A DNA stretch of 44,456 bases from an uncultured Prevotella sp. (GCA_905234145.1 CAJOGK010000046.1:1-44456), one strand, 5' to 3'; numbered from the stretch's first letter, positions 33,994 through 42,780 are shown. A program made the numbers and translations. The notes: generated by a model not told the origin, from the letters alone.

Positions 33994-34031
33994 GACTCCG
34001 GGACGCTTTCTTCGTCCTGGGCCGTGATACG
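33986..34031. other. Strong hairpin between pfp and the GH25 gene
   Basis: Nine base pairs (33986-33994 with 34023-34031) and, after a small internal loop, eight more (33998-34005 with 34013-34020, one G-U) around a 7-nt loop. It begins 28 nt past the pfp stop. On the minus strand the 3' arm contains the GTG start candidate and is followed by CTTTT. It could be a weak pfp terminator, an mRNA stabiliser, or a translational control element for GH25. Confidence 0.6.
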
Positions 34032-34058
34032 TATGAGTGGTTCCGATGCCCTTGCGGG

Positions 34059-35705
34059 TTACGGTTCTTCGCTAGCCTGCTCGAGTGCCAGCGTCTTGGT
34101 AGGCTGATCGCATACCTCTGTTGGTCCCCAGTACTGGATAGGACCAGGATATACGTATGCAGTCTCGCGGGCCCAGCGATCACGCTCAGCAGCAAATGCC
34201 TTGAATGGTGCACCATCCAGCTCAACAAGTGCCTTGCGGATTACAGGCTTCATCTCACCAGCGCGCTTCTCCATGTTCATCATCATCGTGATGGGCACAC
34301 CACCGGCAATCCACTGCTCAGCAGGAGCGGTTGTGTTCTTAATGATAGCCATGTAACCAGTCTTGCCGTTGGCAATCAGCTGGGCAGCTGAAGTACCGAG
34401 TGCATAGCAGTAGTCAGCATCGAAGTTAGAAGGAGCTGCGCAACGTCCTTCGTAACCGAAGAAGTGGTGCTGAGTACCGAACTTTCCCTTATAGGTGCCA
34501 TCCTTCTTCATCTTCTCCAACTTCTGGGCTACCATGGTAGAGAGCAACTTCTCAGTCTCAATGAGTGATACCTGTACGTTTCCGTGAGGATCGCGATCCA
34601 GAGCCAGCTGACGGGCTACACCAGTAGGCAGACTGTTGAATACAGCCAGGTTCTCATCGGTGAGGTGAGCCTTGGCGAAGTCGATAGTCTCGGTGCGACC
34701 CATATCCTTTACCTCTGGCAAAGCGAGTACATCGTTCAACTGTGCAATCAGCTTCTTGATAGCTGGGATGAACTCGATAACACCCTCTGGAATGATAACG
34801 GTACCGAAGTTGTTACCATCAGCAGCACGAGTAGCCACAGCCTTAGCGATATAGTCAACGATATCGTCGAGGCTCATCGCTTTCTGCTCAATTTCCTCAG
34901 AAATCAGACAGATGTTTGGCTGAGTCTGCAGAGCGCACTCCAGGGCAATGTGAGAAGCTGAGCGACCCATTACCTTAATAAAGTGCCAGTACTTACGGGC
35001 TGAGTTACAGTCGCGCTCAATGTTACCAATCAGCTCTGAGTAGGTCTTACATGCAGTATCGAAACCGAATGAAGTCTCAATCTGATCGTTCTTCAGGTCA
35101 CCGTCGATGGTCTTAGGACAACCGATTACCTGTACGCCATAATTCTTAGCTGCATAGTACTCAGCCAGTACACAAGCATTGGTGTTAGAGTCGTCACCTC
35201 CGATAATTACGATAGCCTTGATGTCGAGCTCACGGATAATCTCCAGACCCTTCTCAAACTGGTCTACCTTCTCCAGCTTTGTACGACCAGAACCGATCAT
35301 GTCGAAACCACCAGTGTTGCGGTACTCGTCGATAATCTCTGGTGTCAGTTCCATATAATTATGGTCTACCAAACCACCAGGACCCAGAATGAAACCATAG
35401 AGACGGTTTTCTGGATTCAACTTCTTAATCTGGTCGAAAAGACCTGTAATTACATTGTGACCACCAGGAGCCTGACCACCTGACAGGATGATACCAACGT
35501 TCATCTTCTTGGTGTTAGCCTCTGTTGCTGGCTCAAACTCTACGATAGGCATACCGTAGGTGTTTGGGAACAGCTTCTTAATCTCTTCCTGATCACCAAC
35601 ACTCTGGGTAGCTTTACCCTCTTTAACTTTTACAGCACCCTGAAGAGCCTTAGGCAGCTTTGGCTGATAAGCGGCTCTTGCCATTTGCAATGCACTTTTT
35701 TCCAT
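34059..35705 (-). CDS. pfp: Diphosphate--fructose-6-phosphate 1-phosphotransferase (PPi-dependent PFK)
   Basis: A 548-aa cytosolic enzyme interconverting fructose 6-phosphate and fructose 1,6-bisphosphate using pyrophosphate. The PFK fold is seen in [12 protein letters not shown] (73-84), the GGDDS motif (169-173) with Asp in place of the ATP-type glycine, and [10 protein letters not shown] (197-206) with the catalytic Asp201. Length matches the long plant-type PPi-PFKs common in Bacteroidota. The C-terminal region includes [16 protein letters not shown]. Own promoter box ~46 nt upstream. A hairpin separates it from the GH25 gene. Confidence 0.95.
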   Translation of the reverse strand: MEKSALQMARAAYQPKLPKALQGAVKVKEGKATQSVGDQEEIKKLFPNTYGMPIVEFEPATEANTKKMNVGIILSGGQAPGGHNVITGLFDQIKKLNPENRLYGFILGPGGLVDHNYMELTPEIIDEYRNTGGFDMIGSGRTKLEKVDQFEKGLEIIRELDIKAIVIIGGDDSNTNACVLAEYYAAKNYGVQVIGCPKTIDGDLKNDQIETSFGFDTACKTYSELIGNIERDCNSARKYWHFIKVMGRSASHIALECALQTQPNICLISEEIEQKAMSLDDIVDYIAKAVATRAADGNNFGTVIIPEGVIEFIPAIKKLIAQLNDVLALPEVKDMGRTETIDFAKAHLTDENLAVFNSLPTGVARQLALDRDPHGNVQVSLIETEKLLSTMVAQKLEKMKKDGTYKGKFGTQHHFFGYEGRCAAPSNFDADYCYALGTSAAQLIANGKTGYMAIIKNTTAPAEQWIAGGVPITMMMNMEKRAGEMKPVIRKALVELDGAPFKAFAAERDRWARETAYVYPGPIQYWGPTEVCDQPTKTLALEQASEEP

Positions 35706-35750
35706 AATTCGTTTATCTGTTTAAAATGAGTAATTTCTAAAAAGACGATG

Positions 35751-35758
35751 CAAAATTA
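35751..35758 (-). promoter_or_regulatory. -7 box of pfp
   Basis: TAATTTTG on the minus strand (complement 35751-35758), giving a start near 35745 and a ~40-nt leader to ATG 35705. The -33 region has TTTCG rather than TTTG. Confidence 0.55.
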
Positions 35759-35831
35759 CTAGATTTTTGTCAGAATTACGAAAGAAAACGCAGCAATTTC
35801 GCCATTTTAATATTTTTTTGGTTTCAAAAAC

Positions 35832-35861
35832 TTGCCTTCTCGGAAAAAATTCCTATCTTTG
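35832..35861 (+). promoter_or_regulatory. Promoter of the 35.9-42.6 kb operon
   Basis: TTG at 35832-35834, a 19-nt spacer, TATCTTTG at 35854-35861. The predicted start near 35867 leaves a ~39-nt leader before ATG 35906. Confidence 0.75.
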
Positions 35862-35890
35862 CTTACTGAATATAACAAAATAACACTAAA

Positions 35891-35896
35891 AGGAGG
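35891..35896 (+). promoter_or_regulatory. Strong Shine-Dalgarno of the 88-aa gene
   Basis: AGGAGG lies 9 nt before ATG 35906. Most genes in this window have no such sequence, as is usual for Bacteroidota, so this site is exceptional and fixes the start. Confidence 0.7.
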
Positions 35897-35905
35897 ATTT
35901 ATTTT

Positions 35906-36172
35906 ATGGCAAACAAAAGAGATTTAAAGAAAGGTATTATTCAAATTTGTGAATCTATTTTTGCAGAGTGCATTGCAGCAGCACTTTATGGTCCAGAAAC
36001 ACACCGTAAGGCCGCAGAAGATTGTGCGAATGCTATTATTAAACTCGAAGGTCACTATCTTAGTCGCGTATCTCATCCAGAACCAGGCATGAAAGCAAAA
36101 GCGTACTACAGAGATTTGCGCGTACAATTTACGAAAGACGTCAACGAACTCCTTGATCAGATCAATATTTAA
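35906..36172 (+). CDS. Conserved hypothetical 88-aa protein
   Basis: A small soluble, helical, slightly basic protein without signal or membrane segment. I recognise it only as a type of short conserved protein seen in Bacteroidales (ANKRDLKKGI at the start). No function is known to me. It has a strong promoter and an unusually strong Shine-Dalgarno, suggesting high expression, and its stop shares a base with the acyltransferase start (TAATG). It could be a small nucleic-acid- or ribosome-associated factor, but nothing in the sequence shows this. Confidence 0.8.
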   Translation: MANKRDLKKGIIQICESIFAECIAAALYGPETHRKAAEDCANAIIKLEGHYLSRVSHPEPGMKAKAYYRDLRVQFTKDVNELLDQINI

Positions 36173-36732
36173 TGTTCATGTGGAAGAGATTTTGTAACTG
36201 GCTGCTTTACAAGCAGATGGGATGGACTATTCAAGTAACGGAGGAACATCCTGATAAGTATATCATCTGTTTGGCACCGCATACCAGCAATTGGGATTTC
36301 CTGCTTGGCCAGTTATATAGTGGTGCCGAGGGATTTAGGAGCAACTTCTTAATGAAGAAGGAGTGGTTCTTCTGGCCCTTGGGACCTATCTTTAAGCGCC
36401 TTGGTGGTATTCCTGTATATCGCCAGAAGCACACCAGCATGACTGATGCGATGGCCGAAACAGCCAAAGCAGCCAAAATATTCCATCTCTGTATCACACC
36501 CGAAGGCACACGCAGCCTGAACCCCGATTGGAAAAAAGGTTTCTATTTCATTGCCCTCAAGGCTGGTATCCCCATCCTGCTCTATGGCGTCGACTATGAA
36601 AAGAAACTCATTCAGTGCACTAAAACAGTAGTGCCTTCTGGTGATTTGGAAAACGACATGCGCGAAATCAAACTCTATTTTAGAAAATTCAAGGGCAAAA
36701 AGCCCGAAAACTTTACTATCGGTAACGTTTAA
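36172..36732 (+). CDS. Lysophospholipid acyltransferase family protein
   Basis: A 186-aa PlsC-like protein. The HX4D catalytic motif is His37-TSNW-Asp42 (APHTSNWDF) and the substrate motif PEGTR is at 110-114. It lacks a clear multi-helix membrane part, as in short Bacteroidota members that probably bind the membrane peripherally. It likely transfers an acyl chain to a lysophospholipid or glycerol phosphate. The substrate is not determinable. Overlaps the 88-aa gene by one base and is 2 nt from the amidase gene. Confidence 0.88.
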   Translation: MFMWKRFCNWLLYKQMGWTIQVTEEHPDKYIICLAPHTSNWDFLLGQLYSGAEGFRSNFLMKKEWFFWPLGPIFKRLGGIPVYRQKHTSMTDAMAETAKAAKIFHLCITPEGTRSLNPDWKKGFYFIALKAGIPILLYGVDYEKKLIQCTKTVVPSGDLENDMREIKLYFRKFKGKKPENFTIGNV

Positions 36733-36734
36733 TC

Positions 36735-39671
36735 ATGAAACAGCTTGTAATTCTCGTTCTTTCCCTCATCTTGTCAGGTTCTTCCGATGCTGTAATGGCA
36801 GCCCGAAGAGTAAAGGTTAAGACACCACCCGACCCTCAGAAAGAACTGAAGGAAAAGCTAAACCGCTATTTTGTCAACTATTACAAACCTGGGCAGGTGC
36901 TTCGTTCACCAGCCCATTTATCGAGTCTGTCTATCAATGACTCACTCCAAACTGTCGAGATCAGTGCCGACACTTATTTCGGTGAGCAGGTTTTCTCGCC
37001 CATTTCTGCTGATCAGATTTATCACGATGTTCAGGATCTCCTGCCCGATACGCTCAAGCCTTATCAGTTGAGTATCAAGACGGGTGGCTGGGATATCCGC
37101 CAACTCGTGCCAAATCGCTTGCTGCCAGAACTTGACAAAAGTCGTCTTTGGGGCGATATCAATTACGAGGGTGAGCCTTGGGTTAAGAACACATCGATAC
37201 CTTATAAGATTACCGATGGTCTCGCCAATCGTCACCTCTGTGTCTGGGCCAGTCATGGTCGTTACTACGATATCAAGGCTGATATCTGGAAATGGCAGCG
37301 TCCCCCACTTTTCGGCACACGTGAGGATCTTTTCACGCAGACCATCGTCGTACCTTATTTAATTCCGATGCTCGAAAAGGCTGGTGCTGTAGTGTTCACC
37401 CCTCGTGAGCGCGACTGGCAGCGCAATGAGGTCATCGTCGACAACGATTCCCCCTTGGGCTATAACGAAATCAGCAGCCGCCATTGTCCTTGGGTACAGA
37501 CTGATTCTGCAGGCTTCGGCTATCATCCCGAACCTTATGTCGACCACGAGAATCCATTTAAGTTAGGTTCCGCTCGAAAGGCTCATGTCGGAGGCAATGG
37601 CAGCCGCCTTAGTCTGATATCTTATCAACCAAATATTCCCGAAGCAGGACGCTATGCTGTCTATGTGAGCTACCAGACTGTTGAGGGCAGTATCGACGAT
37701 GCCCATTACACGGTATGGCATCAGGGTGTCCCCACTGAGTTCCGTGTCAATCAGCAGATGGGCGGCTCTACGTGGGTTTATCTGGGTACCTTCGATTTCG
37801 ACGAGGGCACCAGCGTGCGCAATTGCGTCGTACTCAGTAACAAGAGTCGTCACCATAAGGGTGTTGTTACTGCCGATGCTGTACGCTTTGGTGGAGGTAT
37901 GGGTAATATCGAGCGTGGCTCCGGTACCAGCCATCTGCCTCGCTGCCTGGAGGGCTCACGCTATTATGCCCAGTGGGCAGGTATGCCTTGGGAGGTCTAT
38001 AGCACCAAAGATGGTGAGGATGATTATGGCGACGATATCAATGCCCGTAGCTACATGGCCAATCATCTGGCTGGTGGCTCCGTCTATATGCCTGATACCA
38101 TAGGTCAGCATGTGCCGCTCGAACTATCATTGGCAGTGCATAGCGATGCAGGTTTCAGTCGCAATGGCGATATCACGGGTACACTGTCTATCTGCACCAC
38201 CTATTTAAATGATAGCATCCTGGGCACTGGTATGACACGCCTGGCCTCGCGCGATCTCGCTGATGAACTGCTGACCACGGTCTCTGCAGATATGCAGCGA
38301 CTTTATGGCCGTTGGACCATGCGCGAGCTTTATGATCGCAATTACTCCGAGAGTCGTTGTCCATACGTGCCCAGTGCCATTCTTGAAACGCTGTCGCATC
38401 AAAACTTCAACGATATGCGGTATGGACAGGATCCTAATTTCCGCTTCAATTTCGCGCGTAGTATATATAAGGTGTTGCTGCGCTATATCGCTCGCATGCA
38501 TCAAACCAACTATGTGGTGACACCGCTCGCTCCCAGTCATCTGCGCACAGAGATTACTGGCGAAGGCAAGGCACGTCTCAGTTGGCGACCTGTGCTCGAT
38601 CCCGATGAACCTACTGCCGCTCCTGAAGGCTATATCGTCTACACTGCTATAGGTAAGAATGGCTTCGATAATGGTACGTATATCAAGGGCGGTAAAACCA
38701 GTTATTCCCTCAATGTCGAACCTGGCATGGTTTACAGTTTCCGTGTGGCAGCTGTCAATGCAGGTGGCGAGAGTTTCCCCAGCGAACTGGTGTCTGTTTG
38801 CGACATCCCTGGTGCGCAGAAGTCAATACTGATCGTCAATGGCTTCCAGCGTCTCGCCTCGCCTAAGGTTATCAACGACGAGAAACGTCAGGGCTTCGAT
38901 TTAGAGGCTGATGCTGGTGTCAGCTATGGTCGCACAGCAGGATGGCTGGGCTTCCAGACGAATTTCGACAAGAGTGCCATCGGTAGAGGTGGTGTCAATG
39001 GCTTGGGCTATACCAACGATTCGCTCATGGGACAGTTTATTGCAGGCAACGATTTTAACTATATCCGCACCCATGCCGATGCCATCGCTACCAGTCAGCG
39101 CTATGCCATTGCCAGCTGTTCCAGACAGGCGCTCATGGATGGTGATATCAAGACAGAGAATTACAATTTGATTGATTTGATCCTGGGCTTGGAGCGTAAT
39201 GATGGTTATTCGCTGCGTCGTGGCGAGGCCTTCCCCACTCTGTTAAGAACCCAACTGCAACAGTTTACCGCTAAGGGAGGTTCTTTGCTCGTAAGTGGTT
39301 CTTACGTGGGGCGCGACATGCCGCTTATCAACGATAGCATCTGGTTGGCTGATGTGCTCAAGTGCGACTTTGGTGGTACCGATACTGATAGTTTGCAGCG
39401 TGATTCCATTCGTGGAATGGGTACTGAGTTCCAGTTCTATCGCCACCTCAATGAACAGCATTATGCAGCTACCCATCCCGACATCCTGATGCCTGTCGCC
39501 CCTGCTTATAGCGCCATGCTTTATGCTGATGACTATAGTGCCTGTGTGGCCTACGATGGTGCCGATTACAGGGCATTCACGATGGGATTTCCCTTCGAGT
39601 GCATCGAGTCTGAGCGCATGCGCCAGAGTCTGATGCGAGGTATACTGAACTTTCTTTTAAAAACTCAATAA
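36735..39671 (+). CDS. Exported N-acetylmuramoyl-L-alanine amidase-like protein with inserted golvesin-like domain and FN3 domain
   Basis: A 978-aa protein with a signal peptide (cut near 22). Amidase_3 elements occur in order but far apart: zinc ligands His174 (WASHGRYY), Glu197 (GTREDLF) and His469 (AVHSDAG), and catalytic Glu551 in VPSAILETLSHQN. Between ligands two and three, ~245-390 is a beta-rich golvesin/xanthan-lyase-like binding module (AGRYAVYVSYQT, STWVYLGTFDFDEG, VVTADAVRFGGG). An FN3 domain spans ~597-690, and ~695-978 is a further domain I cannot name. Relatives are often labelled xanthan lyase. The residues here support a peptidoglycan amidase instead. It lies in an envelope-related operon. 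Confidence 0.82.
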   Translation: MKQLVILVLSLILSGSSDAVMAARRVKVKTPPDPQKELKEKLNRYFVNYYKPGQVLRSPAHLSSLSINDSLQTVEISADTYFGEQVFSPISADQIYHDVQDLLPDTLKPYQLSIKTGGWDIRQLVPNRLLPELDKSRLWGDINYEGEPWVKNTSIPYKITDGLANRHLCVWASHGRYYDIKADIWKWQRPPLFGTREDLFTQTIVVPYLIPMLEKAGAVVFTPRERDWQRNEVIVDNDSPLGYNEISSRHCPWVQTDSAGFGYHPEPYVDHENPFKLGSARKAHVGGNGSRLSLISYQPNIPEAGRYAVYVSYQTVEGSIDDAHYTVWHQGVPTEFRVNQQMGGSTWVYLGTFDFDEGTSVRNCVVLSNKSRHHKGVVTADAVRFGGGMGNIERGSGTSHLPRCLEGSRYYAQWAGMPWEVYSTKDGEDDYGDDINARSYMANHLAGGSVYMPDTIGQHVPLELSLAVHSDAGFSRNGDITGTLSICTTYLNDSILGTGMTRLASRDLADELLTTVSADMQRLYGRWTMRELYDRNYSESRCPYVPSAILETLSHQNFNDMRYGQDPNFRFNFARSIYKVLLRYIARMHQTNYVVTPLAPSHLRTEITGEGKARLSWRPVLDPDEPTAAPEGYIVYTAIGKNGFDNGTYIKGGKTSYSLNVEPGMVYSFRVAAVNAGGESFPSELVSVCDIPGAQKSILIVNGFQRLASPKVINDEKRQGFDLEADAGVSYGRTAGWLGFQTNFDKSAIGRGGVNGLGYTNDSLMGQFIAGNDFNYIRTHADAIATSQRYAIASCSRQALMDGDIKTENYNLIDLILGLERNDGYSLRRGEAFPTLLRTQLQQFTAKGGSLLVSGSYVGRDMPLINDSIWLADVLKCDFGGTDTDSLQRDSIRGMGTEFQFYRHLNEQHYAATHPDILMPVAPAYSAMLYADDYSACVAYDGADYRAFTMGFPFECIESERMRQSLMRGILNFLLKTQ

Positions 39672-39686
39672 TTAAAAATTACCGCT

Positions 39687-39998
39687 ATGAAGATTCAAGC
39701 AAACGCAACGGGTACGAGGAGTATCGAGGTTTCCGACCAACATCTGGCTACCATCGAGAAGTATCAGCTTTTCCGCAATCTGATTGATTCTACAGGCTAT
39801 GTAGACGAGCAGGTGCTCGACAAGCTGAAGTTTAACATTCGTGGACTCCTTGAGTCGCAGGATGGTGTCGACAAAGATTTGCTCAACCTCTGCCTCGACG
39901 TAATTTACCACCCCAATATGAAGGCATTCGGCTTGCAACAGCTCGTATTGCTCTTCATTAATTGGAAGAACCAAGTAGATGGAGTACAGGCTGACTGA
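39687..39998 (+). CDS. Conserved hypothetical 103-aa protein
   Basis: A small soluble, mostly helical protein without signal peptide or membrane segment. I do not recognise a domain. It starts 15 nt after the amidase gene, and its last 20 nt overlap the start of ygiQ in another frame, so it is in the same operon and probably a real gene. The composition is ordinary. A function cannot be assigned. Confidence 0.72.
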   Translation: MKIQANATGTRSIEVSDQHLATIEKYQLFRNLIDSTGYVDEQVLDKLKFNIRGLLESQDGVDKDLLNLCLDVIYHPNMKAFGLQQLVLLFINWKNQVDGVQAD

Positions 39999-41898
39999 TT
40001 TTCTGCCAACCACAAAGAAGGAGTTGGAGCTGCGAGGCTGGGATTCTGTTGATGTGATCCTGTTCTCGGGCGATGCCTATATCGATCATCCTGCCTTTGG
40101 CGCAGCTGTCATCGGTCGCACGCTTGAGGCAGCAGGTTATCGTGTGGCTATCGTACCACAACCAGACTGGCATGGCGATTACCGTGATTTCAAGAAGCTA
40201 GGTCGCCCCCGTCTTTTCTTTGGTATCGCCCCTGGTTGCATGGATTCGATGGTGAATAAATACACTGCTGCCCGTCGTCTGCGCTCCGAGGATGCTTATA
40301 GTCCCGATGGTCGCCACGACATGCGCCCCGAGTATCCTACCATCGTTTATACGAAAATCCTCAAACAGCTCTATCCCGATGTGCCAGTGGTACTGGGTGG
40401 TATCGAGGCCTCATTGCGTCGTGTTACCCATTACGACTATTGGCAAGATCAGTTGCGCCCCTGTATTCTTCTCGATTCCGGGGCCGATATGATTACCTAC
40501 GGCATGGGCGAAAAGACCACCATCGCACTGGCCCAGCGACTTAGCGATGGCGTACCCATCAGTCAGATTCGCGATATCCCGCAGACAGTTTATCTCTCTA
40601 CGAAAGCCGATATTCCTGGTGGCATTACCGATCGCGACATCGTGCTCCATAGCCATGAAGAGTGCCTGAAGAACAAGCGCTCACAGGCTGAGAACTTCCG
40701 CCATATCGAAGAACAGTCGAACATGATGCACGCCCAGCGTTTGATTCAAGGTCTTGGGGGACGCTACGTCGTTGTAAATCCGCCCTATCCTCCGATGACC
40801 ACGCAAGAGCTCGATGCATCGTTCGACTTGCCTTACACGCGATTACCCCACCCCAAATATAAGGGTAAGCGCATCCCCGCCTTCGACATGATTAAGTTCA
40901 GCGTCAACATCCATCGTGGCTGTTTTGGCGGTTGTGCTTTCTGTACCATCTCTGCCCATCAGGGTAAGTTCATTACCTGTCGCTCTAAGGAGAGTATCTT
41001 AAAAGAGGTGAAGCAGGTCATTCAGATGCCTGATTTCAAGGGCTATCTTTCCGACCTTGGCGGTCCTTCTGCCAATATGTATGGCATGCACGGACGTAAT
41101 CTCAATGCCTGCGAGAAGTGTCGTCGCCCCAGTTGCATCCATCCCCAGATTTGTCCGAACCTCGACACGAATCATCAACCCTTGCTCGACATCTATCATG
41201 CGGTAGATGCCCTGCCTGGTATCAAGAAGAGTTTTATTGGCAGTGGTGTGCGCTACGATCTGTTGTTGCATCGCAGCAAGGACGAAGCTTCTAACCAAGC
41301 TGCCATGCAATACACGCGTGAACTGATTTGTAATCATGTGAGTGGTCGCCTCAAGGTAGCCCCCGAGCATACCAGCGACCGTGTGCTCATGCTCATGCGC
41401 AAGCCTTCTTTTAAGCAGTTCTATGAGTTTAAGCGCATCTTCGACCGTATCAATCGCGAGGAGAATCTGCGCCAGCAAATCATCCCCTACTTCATCAGCA
41501 GTCACCCTGGCTGTCAGGAAGAGGATATGGCTGAGTTGGCAGTGATTACCAAACAACTCGATTTCCACCTCGAACAAGTACAGGACTTTACGCCTACGCC
41601 CATGACCGTTTCTACCGAAGCTTGGTACACGGGCTACGATCCCTATACTCTCGAACCCGTCTTCTCTGCCAAGAATCCTCGTGAGAAATTAGCCCAGCGC
41701 CAATATTTCTTCTGGTACAAGCCCGAGGAGCGTCGCGGTATCGAACAGAGTCTGCGCCGCATTGGCCGTCCTGATTTAATTTCGCGCCTTTACGACGCAC
41801 CTTCAAAACCTCATTACCAAAATGAAAATTATCGAGCAAAACCTCATACCGAAGAGCCCCGCAAAGAAAAGCGAAGACGGCCTGGTCATCACAAATGA
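39979..41898 (+). CDS. ygiQ: YgiQ family radical SAM protein
   Basis: A 639-aa protein of the UPF0313/YgiQ family. The [4Fe-4S]/SAM motif is Cys315, Cys319 and Cys322 (HRGCFGGCAFC). The N-terminal ~300 residues hold the YgiQ domain (TDFLPTTKKELELRGWD at the start, VVLGGIEASLRRVTHYDYW later). A C-terminal segment (QDFTPTPMTVSTEAWYTGYDP) is also diagnostic, ending in a basic tail. The reaction is unknown. It may be an RNA or protein modification enzyme. The last 77 nt overlap the PP2C-like gene in another frame. Confidence 0.93.
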   Translation: MEYRLTDFLPTTKKELELRGWDSVDVILFSGDAYIDHPAFGAAVIGRTLEAAGYRVAIVPQPDWHGDYRDFKKLGRPRLFFGIAPGCMDSMVNKYTAARRLRSEDAYSPDGRHDMRPEYPTIVYTKILKQLYPDVPVVLGGIEASLRRVTHYDYWQDQLRPCILLDSGADMITYGMGEKTTIALAQRLSDGVPISQIRDIPQTVYLSTKADIPGGITDRDIVLHSHEECLKNKRSQAENFRHIEEQSNMMHAQRLIQGLGGRYVVVNPPYPPMTTQELDASFDLPYTRLPHPKYKGKRIPAFDMIKFSVNIHRGCFGGCAFCTISAHQGKFITCRSKESILKEVKQVIQMPDFKGYLSDLGGPSANMYGMHGRNLNACEKCRRPSCIHPQICPNLDTNHQPLLDIYHAVDALPGIKKSFIGSGVRYDLLLHRSKDEASNQAAMQYTRELICNHVSGRLKVAPEHTSDRVLMLMRKPSFKQFYEFKRIFDRINREENLRQQIIPYFISSHPGCQEEDMAELAVITKQLDFHLEQVQDFTPTPMTVSTEAWYTGYDPYTLEPVFSAKNPREKLAQRQYFFWYKPEERRGIEQSLRRIGRPDLISRLYDAPSKPHYQNENYRAKPHTEEPRKEKRRRPGHHK

Positions 41899-42634
41899 TT
41901 TCATCGCCGTGATCGACGGAAGCACTTCCAAGACCAAGCGTCACCATTGCCCAGGTATCAGCAATGGCCGCTATGCCATGATACTCATCAGCCGCTATAT
42001 CCGTAAGATGCCGGCCAATACGTCGTGCCATCAGTTTTGTGTGGGTGCCACTAAGGCTTTGCGTCGTCATTACTGGTTGCGTTTTCCTGTAGAGCGCATG
42101 CAGCAACACCCCGAGGAACGCCTTTGTGCTTCGGTTGTGCTTTACAGCCGATTGCGTCGTGAAGTGTGGCTCGTAGGCGATTGTCACTGTCTGATTGGTG
42201 GTGAGTATTTCGATAATCCCAAGCCCTATGAACAGCCACTTGCTGAGATGCGTGCCGCAAAGGTCAGAGAGTTATTGGCTGAAGGCATGAGTCAAGACGA
42301 TCTGTTGCTGCCCCACGACCCTGCACGCGAGGTCATGATTCCCACCATGCTCGAAGTGATGCATAACCAGAACATCACCTATTCTGTGATCGATGGCTTC
42401 CCCATTCCAGAAGCCAAGGTACGTGTTATCCAGTTAAGTTTCGAACCTATGGAGCTGGTATTCGCCTCCGATGGCTATCCTTTCCTCTGTCCTACGCTCA
42501 AGGAAAGCGAGGAACGCTTGGCACAGCAGCGACAAAATGATCCATTGAATATTGGTGAATTTAAGGCCACAAAAGCCTTCGTAGCGGGCAATAATTCGTT
42601 TGATGACCGCACTTACATAAGATTTTCGGTTTAA
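41822..42634 (+). CDS. PP2C-like protein phosphatase
   Basis: A 270-aa protein with metal-binding motifs in the PP2C order: AVIDGST (Asp32-Gly33), LVGD (Asp120), ASDGYP (Asp217-Gly218) and DDRTYI (Asp261/262). PP2C enzymes remove phosphate from Ser/Thr. The target here is unknown. The ATG used at 41822 is 77 nt inside ygiQ, and homology-like features (EDGLVITNDF at 18-27) begin right after it, so a later start is unlikely. Last gene of the operon from 35906. The stop is only 3 nt before the tRNA promoter's -33 element. Confidence 0.72.
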   Translation: MKIIEQNLIPKSPAKKSEDGLVITNDFIAVIDGSTSKTKRHHCPGISNGRYAMILISRYIRKMPANTSCHQFCVGATKALRRHYWLRFPVERMQQHPEERLCASVVLYSRLRREVWLVGDCHCLIGGEYFDNPKPYEQPLAEMRAAKVRELLAEGMSQDDLLLPHDPAREVMIPTMLEVMHNQNITYSVIDGFPIPEAKVRVIQLSFEPMELVFASDGYPFLCPTLKESEERLAQQRQNDPLNIGEFKATKAFVAGNNSFDDRTYIRFSV

Positions 42635-42636
42635 TT

Positions 42637-42668
42637 TTTGGTAGATTGCAAAAAAATGTCTACCTTTG
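42637..42668 (+). promoter_or_regulatory. Strong promoter upstream of the tRNA-like gene
   Basis: TTTG at 42637-42640, exactly 20 nt, TACCTTTG at 42661-42668. It ends 13 nt before the mature tRNA 5' end, so the transcript should start just before the tRNA. Confidence 0.8.
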
Positions 42669-42681
42669 CAGCCGATTTTTC

Positions 42682-42744
42682 GGTCTGGTAGCTCAGCTGG
42701 ATAGAGCAACTGCCTGGTCTTGGGTTCGAGTCCCAACCGGATCA
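42682..42744 (+). pseudogene. tRNA gene lacking most of the anticodon arm (possibly former tRNA-Arg)
   Basis: Acceptor stem GGTCTGG (42682-42688) pairs with CCGGATC (42737-42743), discriminator A at 42744. The D-arm is intact (GCTC 42691-42694 with GAGC 42704-42707), as is the T-arm (TTGGG 42720-42724, loop TTCGAGT, CCCAA 42732-42736). Between base 26 and the T-arm only 11 nt remain (42709-42719) instead of about 22, so there is no anticodon loop. The flanks resemble Bacteroidales tRNA-Arg(UCU), with the 5' strand of the anticodon stem still ACTGC, but identity cannot be assigned without an anticodon. Promoter and terminator are intact, so the damaged RNA is probably still made. An integrase gene lies 200 nt downstream. 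Confidence 0.8.
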
Positions 42745-42745
42745 C

Positions 42746-42780
42746 AAAGTCTCAGAGTTTTATCTGAGACTTTTTTGTTT
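42746..42780 (+). terminator. Intrinsic terminator of the tRNA-like transcript
   Basis: A 10-bp stem (42746-42755 with 42764-42773, 8-nt loop) runs into a T-rich tract to 42780. It directly follows the tRNA 3' end. The ~160 nt between it and the integrase hold the GTTTACC repeats and otherwise no feature I can name. Confidence 0.88.

Noticed and set aside
33893..34228. Minus-strand 111-aa ORF across the pfp/GH25 junction
   Set aside because: It is an out-of-frame shadow of the two flanking genes with no family features.
36735..39671. Xanthan lyase
   Set aside because: No polysaccharide-lyase motif was recognised, while all four amidase_3 active residues are present in order.
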